A stretch of 64,000 bases of DNA from Neoarius graeffei (Eukaryota > Chordata > Actinopteri > Siluriformes > Ariidae): positions 21,478,610 through 21,542,609 of the forward strand of contig NC_083590.1 of the NCBI RefSeq assembly GCF_027579695.1. Direction: 5' to 3'. Shown here in pieces: positions 23,946 through 33,522 of the stretch (positions within the stretch are counted from its first letter, which is position 1; the number at the start of each line of letters is the position of its first letter). Position numbers and translations under genes: made by a program. The notes below the pieces were generated by a model. That model did no database searches and was not told where the DNA came from. It saw only the letters and a list, made by a program, of their open reading frames with translations.

Positions 23946-25112
23946 TAATGTTGTAGTACTTGAGACTGGTCTCGGTCTCGTCTCAGAATCAACCGCATTT
24001 TTACTCGGTCTTGTCTCGGATATAGAAGACTCAGGATTTTATTTCAAGACGAGTCAAGACCACAACTGTGGGGATTTCACTAAACTGCCTATGTGCTGTC
24101 TGATTTATTTGTTAATATTGTTACTGTGATTGGATGGAAAATTTCCTACTTCAAACGTAACCAATAACGTGACTCATTGCAAATTCGAAATTGTGTTCCT
24201 GTTAAAGGCCGTCACCCCTCCCCCCCAGCCCTTCACACACACTGATCTGGTCCTGGTCTTGACTCAGGCTACATCCACACGACAACGGCAACGAAATTTT
24301 TTTTAGCGGGTAAAAAAAATATCGCGTCCACATGGGCAACAGATCAGTAAAATATCAGGTACATATGGCAACGCAACGCTTGCTGAAAACGATGCAATGC
24401 ACATGCCACACCTCTACGTGCGCTGTAAGACGGTCCCATCGGAGACACCAGAACAATAGAAGAAGTGGGACGCATGCGCATAAACCCCTTCTTCTACCCG
24501 GCGTGAAGCACTCACAGGAACAAACACACAACAACAAGAAGAAGATGGCTGCGACTACGCGAGGAAATCGTGCCTTCTGTGTGTACAAATTAGTTTTATT
24601 AGTGTGCATAGTTTTATATAACTTAATTTTCTTATTGTGTGTGAACATTTTGAAAAGCATTTTTATATAATTTATATAACTTTTTATATTGTGTGTGAAC
24701 ATTTTGAAAAGCAGCCTTATCCAGTAAAAAAAAGAAATTCAAGAAATGGTTCAGTTACTTGTTTATTTAAAAGAAAAGCTGTATACGTGCGAGAGTGCTG
24801 CTTGTTCTAGTCATGTGGTTGTGACGTCATCGTAAACAAATCTGTTCTACTCATCCAGACGACTTCGCAACGGCGCCATTGCCAGATTTTTCCACTCTGG
24901 AACCCGTTCTCAAAAAATATCGTTTCAGGGCACCCAAAACGCCGGTGCCGTGTGGACGCCAGACCGAAACGATAAAAAAATTTATCAGATTCACCTGAAT
25001 CCGTTGCCGTGTGGACAGGGCCTCAGTCTCGCCCTGTCTTGGTCTTGACTTGATCTCAAACCCTCAAAGTCTTGGTCTTGCCTTGGTCTCGGTGCTTTTG
25101 ACTACAACACTA
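23946..25112. mobile_element. hAT-like element with TSD TTTGGYAG, hosting a MITE
   Basis: Ends are TAATGTTGTAGTACT (left) and in reverse complement TAGTGTTGTAGTCAA (right). 8-bp flanks are TTTGGCAG (23938-23945) and TTTGGTAG (25113-25120), one mismatch. The visible interior is rich in 'TCTTGGTCTTGACT / TCTCGGTCTCG' motifs. Inserted in it is the element at 24267-25022. Confidence 0.78.
24267..25022. mobile_element. MITE with GGCTACATCCACACG ends, 3-bp flanks TCA
   Basis: Inverted ends are GGCTACATCCACACGACAAC and, from the right, GGCCCTGTCCACACGGCAAC. Flanks are TCA at 24264-24266 and 25023-25025. A 3-bp duplication resembles PIF/Harbinger, though TCA is not the usual TWA. The 112-codon frame at 24332-24670 shows no family features. 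Confidence 0.72.
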
Positions 25113-25191
25113 TTTGGTAGAACAAAAATGTAACCATCTGTTCTGCTTTGTTTTACTATGCATCATAGTAATACTACTGTTTATTTATTTA

Positions 25192-25568
25192 TCTCATCTC
25201 ATCTCATCATCTCTAGCCGCTTTATCCTTCTACAGGGTCGCAGGCAAGCTGGAGCCTATCCCAGCTGACTATGGGCGAAAGGCGGGGTACACCCTGGACA
25301 AGTCGCCAGGTCATCACAGGGCTGACACATAGACACAGACAACCATTCACACTCACATTCACACCTACGGTCAATTTAGAGTCACCAGTTAACCTAACCT
25401 GCATGTCTTTGGACTGTGGGGGAAACCGGAGCACCCGGAGGAAACCCACGCGGACACGGGGAGAACATGCAAACTCCACACAGAAAGGCCCTCGCCGGCC
25501 CCGGGGCTCGAACCCAGGACCTTCTTGCTGTGAGGCGACAGCGCTAACCACTACACCACCGTGCCGCC
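25192..25568 (-). repeat. tRNA-derived SINE, full length, TSD TTTATTTATTTA
   Basis: Complete minus-strand copy from the tail (TCTCATCTCATCTCATCATC) to the 5' end (CACCACCGTGCCGCC). Target duplication is at 25180-25191 and 25569-25580. Confidence 0.94.
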
Positions 25569-25783
25569 TTTATTTATTTATAATGAATTGAAACATTAAT
25601 TAAAACTTGGAGGAAGCTAGTTTTTTATTCCTTTGGTCCATGTTTCTATGCAAAGACAGAAAGTGTCTAATCCAAGCAGAGAGAGTTTTTAATTATTAAA
25701 GTAAAGAGGTTGCTCAAGGATGCAGCTGTATCTCTAGAAATGCTGGGATTTGACCTCCTAACTTTCTGGTCATTATCGTAGAT

Positions 25784-27326
25784 GTGTAACAGACAAAAGT
25801 TTGTACACCCCTACTCTACTCATTCATAGTTTTTTTTTTCCCCCCTGTATTTTAATTATTTTCTACATTGTAGAATGATACTGAAGACATCAAAACTATG
25901 AAATAACATCTGGAACAGGGGCGATTCTAGCATCTGATCTTTGAGGGTGCTTAGCCCCCAGAGCTGACAGAGGCACCTGGCTTGAACGACAGTGTTTCCA
26001 CGTTTATTCCGCATTTAGACTAGACTTAACTAGACAAGAAGACTAGACTAGACAAGACTAGACTTATGCAATGTTTTAACAGAAGCTGACCCAATAAACT
26101 ATGATATCTACACATTTACAACCACTGACACAAATATTTACGTTATATTTTTAACTAAACAAGACCTACTACTACATTTGTAATGTTGGAGCTATTCATT
26201 TTGAACAGTGGTAATTGTTAATTAATGTGTTATTGTGTATTGTGTAACAATAGTGTGTATTATGATTTTACATTAGTTTACATTAGTTTATATTTTTTAT
26301 TGATAAGCATGATAAGAATGATAAGCAAACGTAAACGCTATGTTATATTAAATAAAATTGACTAACACACGGTGGTCTAGCACCGTAGCACTTGTACAGC
26401 TCTGCACAAAAGTATCTCGATATGGATGATAAATGTTGTTTTCATCATTCTGTTCATAGACCAGGGAACATCAATATTGCATTATGCATATTATTGTGTT
26501 GTGTTTAACAATTGTAACTCCAGTCCGTACCTTCACATCTCGCTATGCCAGTAATACTCAGGTGCTACTTCGAGTTCCTCATCGGCGTGGAATCCAGTTA
26601 AAAAAAACACCATGTCGTAGCAAGCACTCGCGTGGACAGGCAACCCAATCAGAGGGGACGCAAGGAGGAGAGGGATTTTACTGGTCATAGAACTATCACG
26701 TAACTGGTGAATTCAAGAACACACACACGCCCGCGCACACATTCATTGCGCAGTGTGCAAGGGCACTTATTTCTGAAAATTATGTCCAAAAGCAGTGTTT
26801 TTGAGGGTGCTGAGCTAGGGGGTGCTGAGCTCATTTTTGGGGGTGCTTGAGCACCCCCCAAAATAGGCTAAACACGCCCCTGATCTGGAACATATGTGGA
26901 ATTATGTGGTAAACAAAAAAAAGTGTTAAAAAACAAAACATTTGATATTTTAGATTCTTCAAAGTAGCCACCGTTTACCTTGATGATGCTTTACACACTA
27001 TAGGCATTATCTTAACCAGCTTCACGAGGTAGTCACCTGGAATGCTTTTCAATTAACATGTGTTCCTTGTCAAAAGTTAATTAGTGGACGAGTTTCTTTC
27101 CTTCTTAATGCATTTGAGATCAAATAATAAATAATAAAAATACTAAATAAATAAATAGCCCTGTGCCACAACTGTAGCAATCCATATTATGTCAAGAACT
27201 GAACGACTAAGTAAAGAGAAACGACATCCATCATTACTTTAAGACATGAAGAAGTGTCTTTTAATGAATAAACATAAAGAAAAAACATTGAATTAGAAGG
27301 TGTGTCCAAACTTTTGACTGATACTG
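25784..27326. mobile_element. Degenerate Tc1-derived element hosting a hAT element
   Basis: The right end, in reverse complement, reads CAGTATCAGTCAAAAGTTTG and the left end ACAGACAAAAGTTTGTACAC, a known style of fish Tc1 terminus. TA follows the right end at 27327-27328. The interior (CCACCGTTTACCTTGATGAT) is reverse-oriented remnant sequence with no usable frame. Interrupted at 25916-26882. Confidence 0.7.
25916..26882. mobile_element. hAT-type element (967 bp, TSD ATCTGGAA)
   Basis: Ends CAGGGGCGATTCTAG and, from the right, CAGGGGCGTGTTTAG fit the hAT CAGNG pattern. Perfect 8-bp repeats ATCTGGAA flank it at 25908-25915 and 26883-26890. Subterminal 'GAGGGTGCT' / 'GGGGTGCTTGAGCACCCCCC' motifs are visible. 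No transposase remains. Confidence 0.9.
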
Positions 27327-27344
27327 TATGCGGATATGCCTTGT

Positions 27345-27628
27345 TGTTGAGAATGTCAGGAGAGAATGGTCAGACTGGTTTGAACTAACAGGAAGGCTAT
27401 AGTACCTCAAATAACCATTGTGAGCCAAAAAGCATCTCAGAATGCACAACATGGCAAACCTTGAAGGAGGCAACTGGGCTACAACAGCATCCGAAACAGA
27501 CTACATCTGATTGCACTCCTATCAGCCAAGAACAGGAATCTGAAGCTACAATGGGCACAAACTCAAGCAACTTGGACTGGTAAAGACTGGGAAAAGACCA
27601 GGAAATGTCTTTCTGATCTATTGCTGGG
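27345..27628 (-). repeat. Fragment of the ACACTCACC repeat family (copy 3)
   Basis: The reverse complement matches the interior of the copies at 3325-4609 and 47429-47972 (AGCATCTCAGAATGCACAAC; CAGCCAAGAACAGGAATCTG). It reaches further into the element than those copies. It is cut at 27628 by transposon B. Confidence 0.7.
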
Positions 27629-27630
27629 TT

Positions 27631-28733
27631 TCAGTCACGTGACTTTTCTTAGCGGTTTTACCGGCAGTGAAATAGCTGGTGGTCTAAACGGCTGCCGTAG
27701 TGCAAATAACTAGCGATAACTTATCAGAGTACGCTCGTAATCTAGAAGCCACTGCTGGCTTTAGATCTATTCAGAAGGTTGCTGTGTGCAATGGAATCGA
27801 CCCCTACAGTCTGGGAAAGAAGGATTTGTCATATGATCTCGAAAACGACCCTTCAGTCGAGTTCCCCGACATCTCGAACTATCTGGTGTTGCAGACGTCC
27901 TTCTACACCGCAAAACAGATGAAAGTGTGGAAGAGTATGGAGGCTTACAACTGTTTTGTATGTGGCTGGGTAAAGGACCTCGGGATCAAGTCACTGCCGA
28001 ATGAATCCTGGATTGTTTTTGCCCGTGTAAGTATGTTTTTTTTTTAAGTTTTCCGTTCGCATCTTTACAACAAAGCGCTGCAAGTTGAAGTGTAAACAAA
28101 CAATAGTTGGCTTGATTCTCACTTGTGTTGGCTCTTATCTCTCAGATAAATCATTCACAAAGATCATCAGAAACCCCTTTAAAGACCTGGATCTTAGTTA
28201 AACAAGTGATCACGGCGCATTGTAACTGTACGGCTGGGGAAGAATTTTGTTGTGACCTTCATGCATATGGACTTTGTGAGGAGTAAAGAAAGAAACAGCT
28301 GGGGACTTTAGCGCTTCGTGACTAAAAAAAGTACCGTAAAATAACAACACATAGCAAGAAAAGTACTTGGAAAACACTAAGGACGTAGCTGAGAGGGAAA
28401 TACAAACCTTTCATCAAGTGATCACTGCAAACTCGAGCATGCTTCGACTCGGCTCCCTTCGATTTCACTGAGAGGTTCTAAAGCCACCTTTCTCTACGTC
28501 TTTTTGTGAAATCCTGTATTCGTTCACTCTTTTTTATTAGTTCATGGGGAACCCTGAAGAAACTTTTATCAGTTTCATGGTTTGATCGATTCGAACAACC
28601 TAAAACAACGCAAGCGTAAGGCATTTTTCATGCGAGTGAGCGATGCACCTTCTCCGTACAAACGCTTTGTCAACTGAGCTTTGGTAGACCGCCAGCTAAA
28701 GTTTTGAATAACTAATGAGGCGGATGTGACGTC
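27631..28733 (+). mobile_element. ISL2EU-like transposon B, non-autonomous
   Basis: Left end TGCTGGGTTTCAGTCACGTG preceded by AT. The right end in reverse complement reads TGCTGTGTTTCACATGACGT. The right-flank dinucleotide is GT rather than AT, so the duplication is either mutated or not preserved. An exon of a SWIM/YqaJ-type protein begins about 70 bp inside the left end and reads inward. The remainder, 28030-28730, has no protein family signal. The same left end (as its mirror) and the same exon occur in copy B' at 33066-35422. Confidence 0.75.
27700..28025 (+). pseudogene. First-exon remnant of a SWIM/YqaJ-type transposon protein
   Basis: The frame reads VCNGIDPYSLGKKDLSYDLE, then FPDISNYLVLQTSFYTAKQM and WKSMEAYNCFVCGWVKDLGI, ending at a canonical donor (CCCGT|GTAAGT, 28026). 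The motif series GIDPYSL - PDI.NYL - YT - K(S)xEAYN.FV.GWV is what I recognise from the N-terminal part of multi-copy fish proteins with a SWIM zinc finger and YqaJ-like nuclease domain, which accompany ISL2EU-type transposases. The codon at the apparent start is GTG in both copies, so the true start is unknown. The donor leads into sequence lacking the downstream exons. It is not a host gene. Confidence 0.65.
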
Positions 28734-28739
28734 ATGTGA

Positions 28740-29530
28740 AACACAGCAGTAGATAAGATAGAGCTTTGACTTTAACACATGGATCAGTCTGGCTGAATAT
28801 TTTATCTTATCTTTCTGCCAAACCTACACTTTCTCCTCTCTAGCACATTTTCCTCCATTACATTTGACCACTAATACATCCTTATTTCAGAAGATATGTG
28901 GCCAATTTCTGCCTTCTCTTCAGGAGAATGTGAAATGTAGTTATAGTATACTAACACACTGTGTCTTATTACATTCTTTTTAAGTACAAAGAGACATAAT
29001 ATATTTGAACTAGAACTCCATAGCCTTGCATTTATCTGCTCATTGAAAAAAAAGTAACCTGAACTGTAAATTTGGTCACAAAAAGAGTTAGAATAATACA
29101 AAAAAAGTCCAGAGCTTTTAGAAATGAAGTAGAAGACAAGATGTGTTTTTGTGGGACTGAGATTTTTGTGATTTAAAATAATTTTTTGATGGTACACTTA
29201 ATGTATCTCAGTACATTTCTTATTCGTCCTGCTTAACTTGCTCTTTTACCTGAGGAACACTTTTACTTCCGTCATGTTTGGCCACTAATGCTGCCTTATT
29301 GTAACAGATTTTGAACCTTTCTCTGGTTTTCTGCCTTCACTGTAGCCCTTTAACTTAATTGCATGAGTAGTCATGGTATTGAAAATTATTCATTTAGGAC
29401 AGGCTACTTTCCATGGCCACACACCCCATCAGATTGGTACTAATCAAATTTGCAAATAGGCCACCTCTGAAACTCAGTGGCACAGTAACTTCTTTCTCAA
29501 AACATAACACTTTTTTATATATACATAAAA
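28740..29530. other. No recognisable feature
   Basis: A 108-codon minus frame (28871-29197) has no motif. AT-rich. Confidence 0.35.
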
Positions 29531-29534
29531 AATT

Positions 29535-29884
29535 GGGCGGCACAGTGGTGTAGTGGTTAGCGCTGTCGCCTCACAGCAAGAAGGTCCGGGTTCGAGCCCC
29601 GTGGCCGGTGAGGGCCTTTCTGTGCGGAGTTTACATCTTGTCCGCATAGGTTTCCTCCGGGTGCTCCGGTTTCCTCCACAGTCCAAAGACATGCAGGTTA
29701 GGTTAATTGGTGACTCTAAATTGACCGTAGGTGTGAATGGTTGTCTGTGTCTATGTGTCAGCCCTGTGATGACCTGGCGACTTGTCCAGGGTGTACCCAG
29801 CCTTTCGCCCGTAGTCAGCTGGGATAGGCTCCAGCTTGCCTGCGACCCTGTAGAACAGGATAAAGCAGCTACAGGAGATAAGAT
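29535..29884 (+). repeat. tRNA-derived SINE, full length, A-rich TSD
   Basis: Starts GGGCGGCACAGTGGTGTAGT and ends in GCTACAGGAGATAAGAT. It lacks the 'GTGAGTGTGAATG' duplication in the body. Flanks ATAAAAAATT / ATAAAAAAAT form an approximate duplication. Confidence 0.92.
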
Positions 29885-30002
29885 ATAAAAAAATCACAGT
29901 ATACTTAGTTAAAAGTTTTAGGAATTAAAATATGGAATATTCACAACATACGAGCAAAAGTGGGTCCTGAAAATGTGTTCAGGTTACAGTAAATACCTGA
30001 TG

Positions 30003-30630
30003 CAGAGCATTTTTTAACATAGTTACTGGGAGACCAAATGGTCTCCCAGTGGCCAGATTTGGTCTCCTAGTCAATGCCAAACCAGCTTCACTGGGAGACC
30101 AAATTTTAAACCAAGTTATGTTAGATTGATGCTGAAAGGTAAAACTGAAATGGGATTATGGGAGATGCTTGAATTGCTGGTCCAAATTCATAAGACTGTT
30201 TTCTTTGGATTGGAATGTTTAAGAAATATTGAAGTTGGGTTGTCAAGACTGTTCCAATTTCCAAATTATACAGTAGACTAAATATACAGTTATTTGATAC
30301 GATGTTTCACATTGAGCAATAAAATTGAAGATTTTCTTATTTCTTATTTTTCACTGTTTCTTAAAATGCATAATATTATGAAAGTTGATAAAACAATAAC
30401 TTAAACTCATAGTGTAATTTTAGTATTTTACTGTACTTATGATGAAGTTATGGTAACTTGGCACTGCATTAACTATGTTGATATTATGCTGGCCGAAATG
30501 AGGATTCATAATGCGGCAATTTGCATCACAGAATATGCCGCAGCGGTGCAGCCGCATGGACTCTGGGGCCTGTGATTGTATTGCCCAGACCAGTTGGTCT
30601 CCTAGTGGAAAATCCTTAAAAAATGCTCTG
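30003..30630. mobile_element. hAT-type MITE (628 bp, TSD ACCTGATG)
   Basis: Terminal inverted repeats CAGAGCATTTTTTAA at both ends. Perfect 8-bp repeats ACCTGATG at 29995-30002 and 30631-30638. Subterminal 'CTGGGAGACCAA / TTGGTCTCCTAG' motifs occur in several copies and orientations, as is usual for transposase-binding repeats. No transposase. Confidence 0.92.
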
Positions 30631-30689
30631 ACCTGATGAGTCATATGAGTTGTATTTAGGAAAAACACAAAGATATTATTCACGATGTC

Positions 30690-31010
30690 TAGTTAGTGTG
30701 GTTACAACCTCAGGCATTCAAAAATGTCTTGATATGAAAATCTACCATGGTTTACTATGGTTTTACCATGGTTTTTATGTAGTAACCATGATTCTACCAT
30801 GGTATCTCATGGTTATTCTAAGTACTATGAACCAACCATAGTATTACTATGGTTCATCCATGGTAGTAACCATGGTTCTACTATGGTATTTCATGGTGAT
30901 TCTAAGTACTATGAACCAATCATAGTATTACTGTGGTTTATCCATAGTACTGCAGTAGCTGTGGTAGCATCATAGTTGTATGTGTAATAGGTCATAGTAA
31001 CTATGAAATT
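30690..31010. repeat. Array of ACCATGGT / CCATAGTA palindromic motifs
   Basis: A 320-bp stretch in which ACCATGGT, ACTATGG and their complements recur. It includes a longer unit (TGGTTATTCTAAGTACTATG then AACCAACCATAGTATTACTA) present twice about 65-70 bp apart (30808 and 30894). It is a satellite-like or foldback repeat. Confidence 0.75.
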
Positions 31011-31501
31011 AGTTTAAAAAGGGATAGTATGGTTTTTAAAAGGATGCACTAACTGTAGTATTACCATGCTTTCGTCCAACAGTCAATGCTGTAGAGAAGG
31101 ATCTCGATTAACAGCCCAGATACATTAACATTTTCTTAGAACCTAAAAATTTAAGTGAACATTGAGGTAAAATGCACCATGGTTTTCATGGTTACCCAAA
31201 AAACCATGAAAACCATGAACACACTGTAAAAAATGTCCGTAGAATTAACAGGGAATTTATGTAAAATCATGACATAAAAAAACTGTAAATACAAAAACAA
31301 TGAAGCAGTGTGTAATTTACATCAATATACTGTAAAACTCCTCACCAAATACCACTGTTAATTTAACAGTAAGAATATGTTGAATTGATCATATTTTTTT
31401 GTAGAATTTACAAATTGTTGTAGTTTAAACAAACTGTAATACTAAAACAGAATGTGATAGTTAAAATTACATAATTGCCCTGTTAAAAAAATACAAAAAC
31501 A

Positions 31502-31660
31502 GCCACTGTCGTGGCTCAGTCGACTAAGGCGCCATACCATGAATCTGGGGACACGGGTTCGATTCTGACCCAAGGTCATTTCCCAGTCTCTCTCCAGCTC
31601 ATTTCCTGTCTCTACACTGTCCTATCCAATAAAGGTGAAAAAAGCCCCCCCAAAAAAATA
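31502..31660 (+). repeat. Second tRNA-derived SINE family
   Basis: The head GTGGCTCAGTCGACTAAGGC is A-box-like. GGGTTCGATTC at 31555-31565 is B-box-like. The tail is TCCAATAAAGGTGAAAAAAG. The tRNA-like part cannot fold as a functional tRNA over the whole length and carries a SINE tail, so I call it a SINE and not a tRNA gene. It is inserted between two ACACTGTAAAAAA repeats. Confidence 0.72.
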
Positions 31661-31684
31661 TCTGTCTAGTAGAACATTGAAACC

Positions 31685-31985
31685 ACACTGTAAAAAAAAC
31701 CCTGTTGTTTTTACGGAAAAAAACTGGCAGCTGGTATCACCAGAAAAAATCCGTAAAATATACAGCAAAACGGTAATTGCTTTTACGGTACAGCTTGTAC
31801 ATTTTACAGTTAAATCCAGCATATAAAACACTGGACTTCTGTTATATTTGCTACTTTAAACTGTAAAATGTACATGCTGTGCTGTAAAAGCAATTACCGT
31901 TTTGCTGTATATTTTACAGATTTTTTCTGGTGACTCCAGCTGCCAGTTTTTTTCCGTAAAAACAACGGGATTTTTTTTACAGTGT
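31685..31985. mobile_element. Foldback MITE (ACACTGTAAAAAAA ends, 301 bp)
   Basis: A long palindrome. The left arm (ACACTGTAAAAA...TTTTTACGG, then TACAGCAAAACGGTAATTGC) is mirrored by the right arm (GCAATTACCGTTTTGCTGTA...TTTTTACAGTGT) with a loop of about 40 bp. A related left end occurs at 31221. No clear target duplication. Confidence 0.82.
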
Positions 31986-31992
31986 AGGTACT

Positions 31993-32376
31993 GGGCGGCA
32001 TGGTGGTGTAGTGGTTAGCGCTGTCGCCTCACAGCAAGAAGGTCCGGGTTCAAGCCCCGTGGCCGGCGAGGGCCTTTCTGTGTGGAGTTTGCATGTTCTC
32101 CCCGTGTCCGTGTGGGTTTCCTCCAGGTGCTCCGGTTTCCCCCCCAGTCCAAAGACATGCAGGTTAGGTTAACTGGTGACTCTAAATTGACCGTAGGTGT
32201 GAATGTGAGTGTGAATGGTTGTCTGTGTCTATGTGTCAGCCCTGTGATGACCTGGCGACTTGTCCAGGGTGTACCCCGCCTTTCGCCCGTAGTCAGCTGG
32301 GATAGGCTCCAGCTCGCCTGCGACCCTGTAGAACAGGATAAAGCAGTTAGAGATAATGAGATGAGAGATGAGATAT
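31993..32376 (+). repeat. tRNA-derived SINE, full length
   Basis: Starts GGGCGGCATGGTGGTGTAGT and ends GATAATGAGATGAGAGATGA. Possible short duplication TACTG (31989-31993 and near 32378). Confidence 0.92.
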
Positions 32377-32399
32377 AGATACTGAAATGAATGTTTAAA

Positions 32400-32700
32400 G
32401 CATGTGTATTTACCTGTGGAAATACCTCTGGCGGGGTGCTGTGCCTTCTGCCGGCTTGAAGGCATACTTCTCCCTGTCTGTGCAGGGCTTGCCGGTGCTG
32501 CTACCATCGTCATCAAATTCTTCCTCCCCCTCTGCTGTTTCAGGCTGGGTTACTTCACTTTTGCTCGCTTCTTCTTGGGTCCCATTTTCTAAACTTTAAA
32601 CTGAAATTTTTTTATTTTTCCCACAAAATATCCAATGTTCTTCAGCCGAAAGACAGATGCAGAATGCTGCAGACACGCTGGTTTTATACCCACTCCTGGC
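32400..32700 (-). other. Minus-strand TATA promoter and short frameshifted ORF (unknown element)
   Basis: On the minus strand a GTATAAAACC box (about 32685) is followed about 100 bp later by an ATG opening MGPKKKRAKVK then stop. In another frame the same stretch reads SKSEVTQPETAEGEEEFDD and GKPCTDREKYAFKPAEGTA, an acidic peptide that looks genuine. A one- or two-base indel after the basic start would join the two readings. It may be the 5' end of a retroelement or transposon gene. I do not recognise the family. Confidence 0.35.
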
Positions 32701-33145
32701 TTGCATCACACGCAAGTTATGAGTGATTGTAATGTGCTAATCACATGCATCACACATGCTTCACAAGTGCGGCCCGAACTCGTCGTGCAGGAAACTGGTA
32801 AAATGCAAGTCTCACAGACTCCACACTCACTGAAGACACACTGATCACGTGCGTCAGATATACGCTTTCCACGGACGAACGGCCCAATTTTTCCCATGCC
32901 TCGAGGAAGTCAGGTGTGCAACCTGTACTTGATAAGTACTTTGCCCATACTCCTCCCCCAAACTTTTCCCCAGGTTCACCGCGACCCTGCGGCACAGCTG
33001 CGAGCTACCAAACCCTGTGACCCATGCGTGTCCAAAACACTTACAGCGGGTTGTGAGTGAGGCTTAAGATCTAGGTCTTTAAAGGGGTTTCTGATGATCT
33101 TTGTGAATGATTTAGCTGAGAGATAAGAGCCAACACAAGTGAGAC

Positions 33146-33519
33146 TCAAGCCAACTGTTGTTTGTTTACACTCAGCTTGCAGAGCTTCATTGTAAAGATG
33201 TGAATGAAAAGCTTAAAAAAAATACTTACACGGGCAAAAACAACACAGGATTCATTGGGCAGCGACTTGATGCCGAGGTCCTTTACCCAGCCACATACAA
33301 AACAGTTGTAAGCCTCCATACTCTTCCACGCTTTCATCCATTTTGCGGTGTAGAAGGACGTCTGCAACACCAGATAGTTCGAGATGTCGGTGAACTCGAC
33401 TGAAGGGTCGTTTTCGAGATCGTATGACAAATCCTTCTTTCCCAGACTGTAGGGGTCGATTCCATTGCACACAGCAATCTTCTGAACATATTTAAAGCGA
33501 GCAGTGGCTTCTAGATTAC
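33146..33519 (-). pseudogene. SWIM/YqaJ-type protein exon remnant, second copy
   Basis: Minus-strand copy of the exon in B: MCNGIDPYSLGKKDLSYDLE, EFTDISNYLVLQTSFYTAKW, MKAWKSMEAYNCFVCGWVKD, NESCVVFAR, followed by the same GTAAGT donor near 33232. About ten substitutions separate it from B over 108 residues, several of them in codon third positions. The exon's first part continues beyond the inserted LTR (35311-35345). Same uncertainty about the start as in B. Confidence 0.65.
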
Positions 33520-33522
33520 GAG

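Noticed and set aside
24332-24702. Overlapping 112- and 115-codon frames as genes
   Set aside because: Both lie inside the TCA-flanked MITE and share no protein motif; they are opposite-strand shadows of each other.
27700-28047. Host gene exon with splice donor
   Set aside because: The same exon and donor occur in a second, inverted copy bounded by the same transposon end, so it is transposon-derived.
30690-31010. CRISPR-like array
   Set aside because: Repeats are short, irregularly spaced palindromic words in a vertebrate genome, without constant-length spacers.
31502-31580. Functional tRNA gene
   Set aside because: A- and B-box-like motifs are present, but the segment continues into a SINE body and tail, and no clean acceptor stem pairs.
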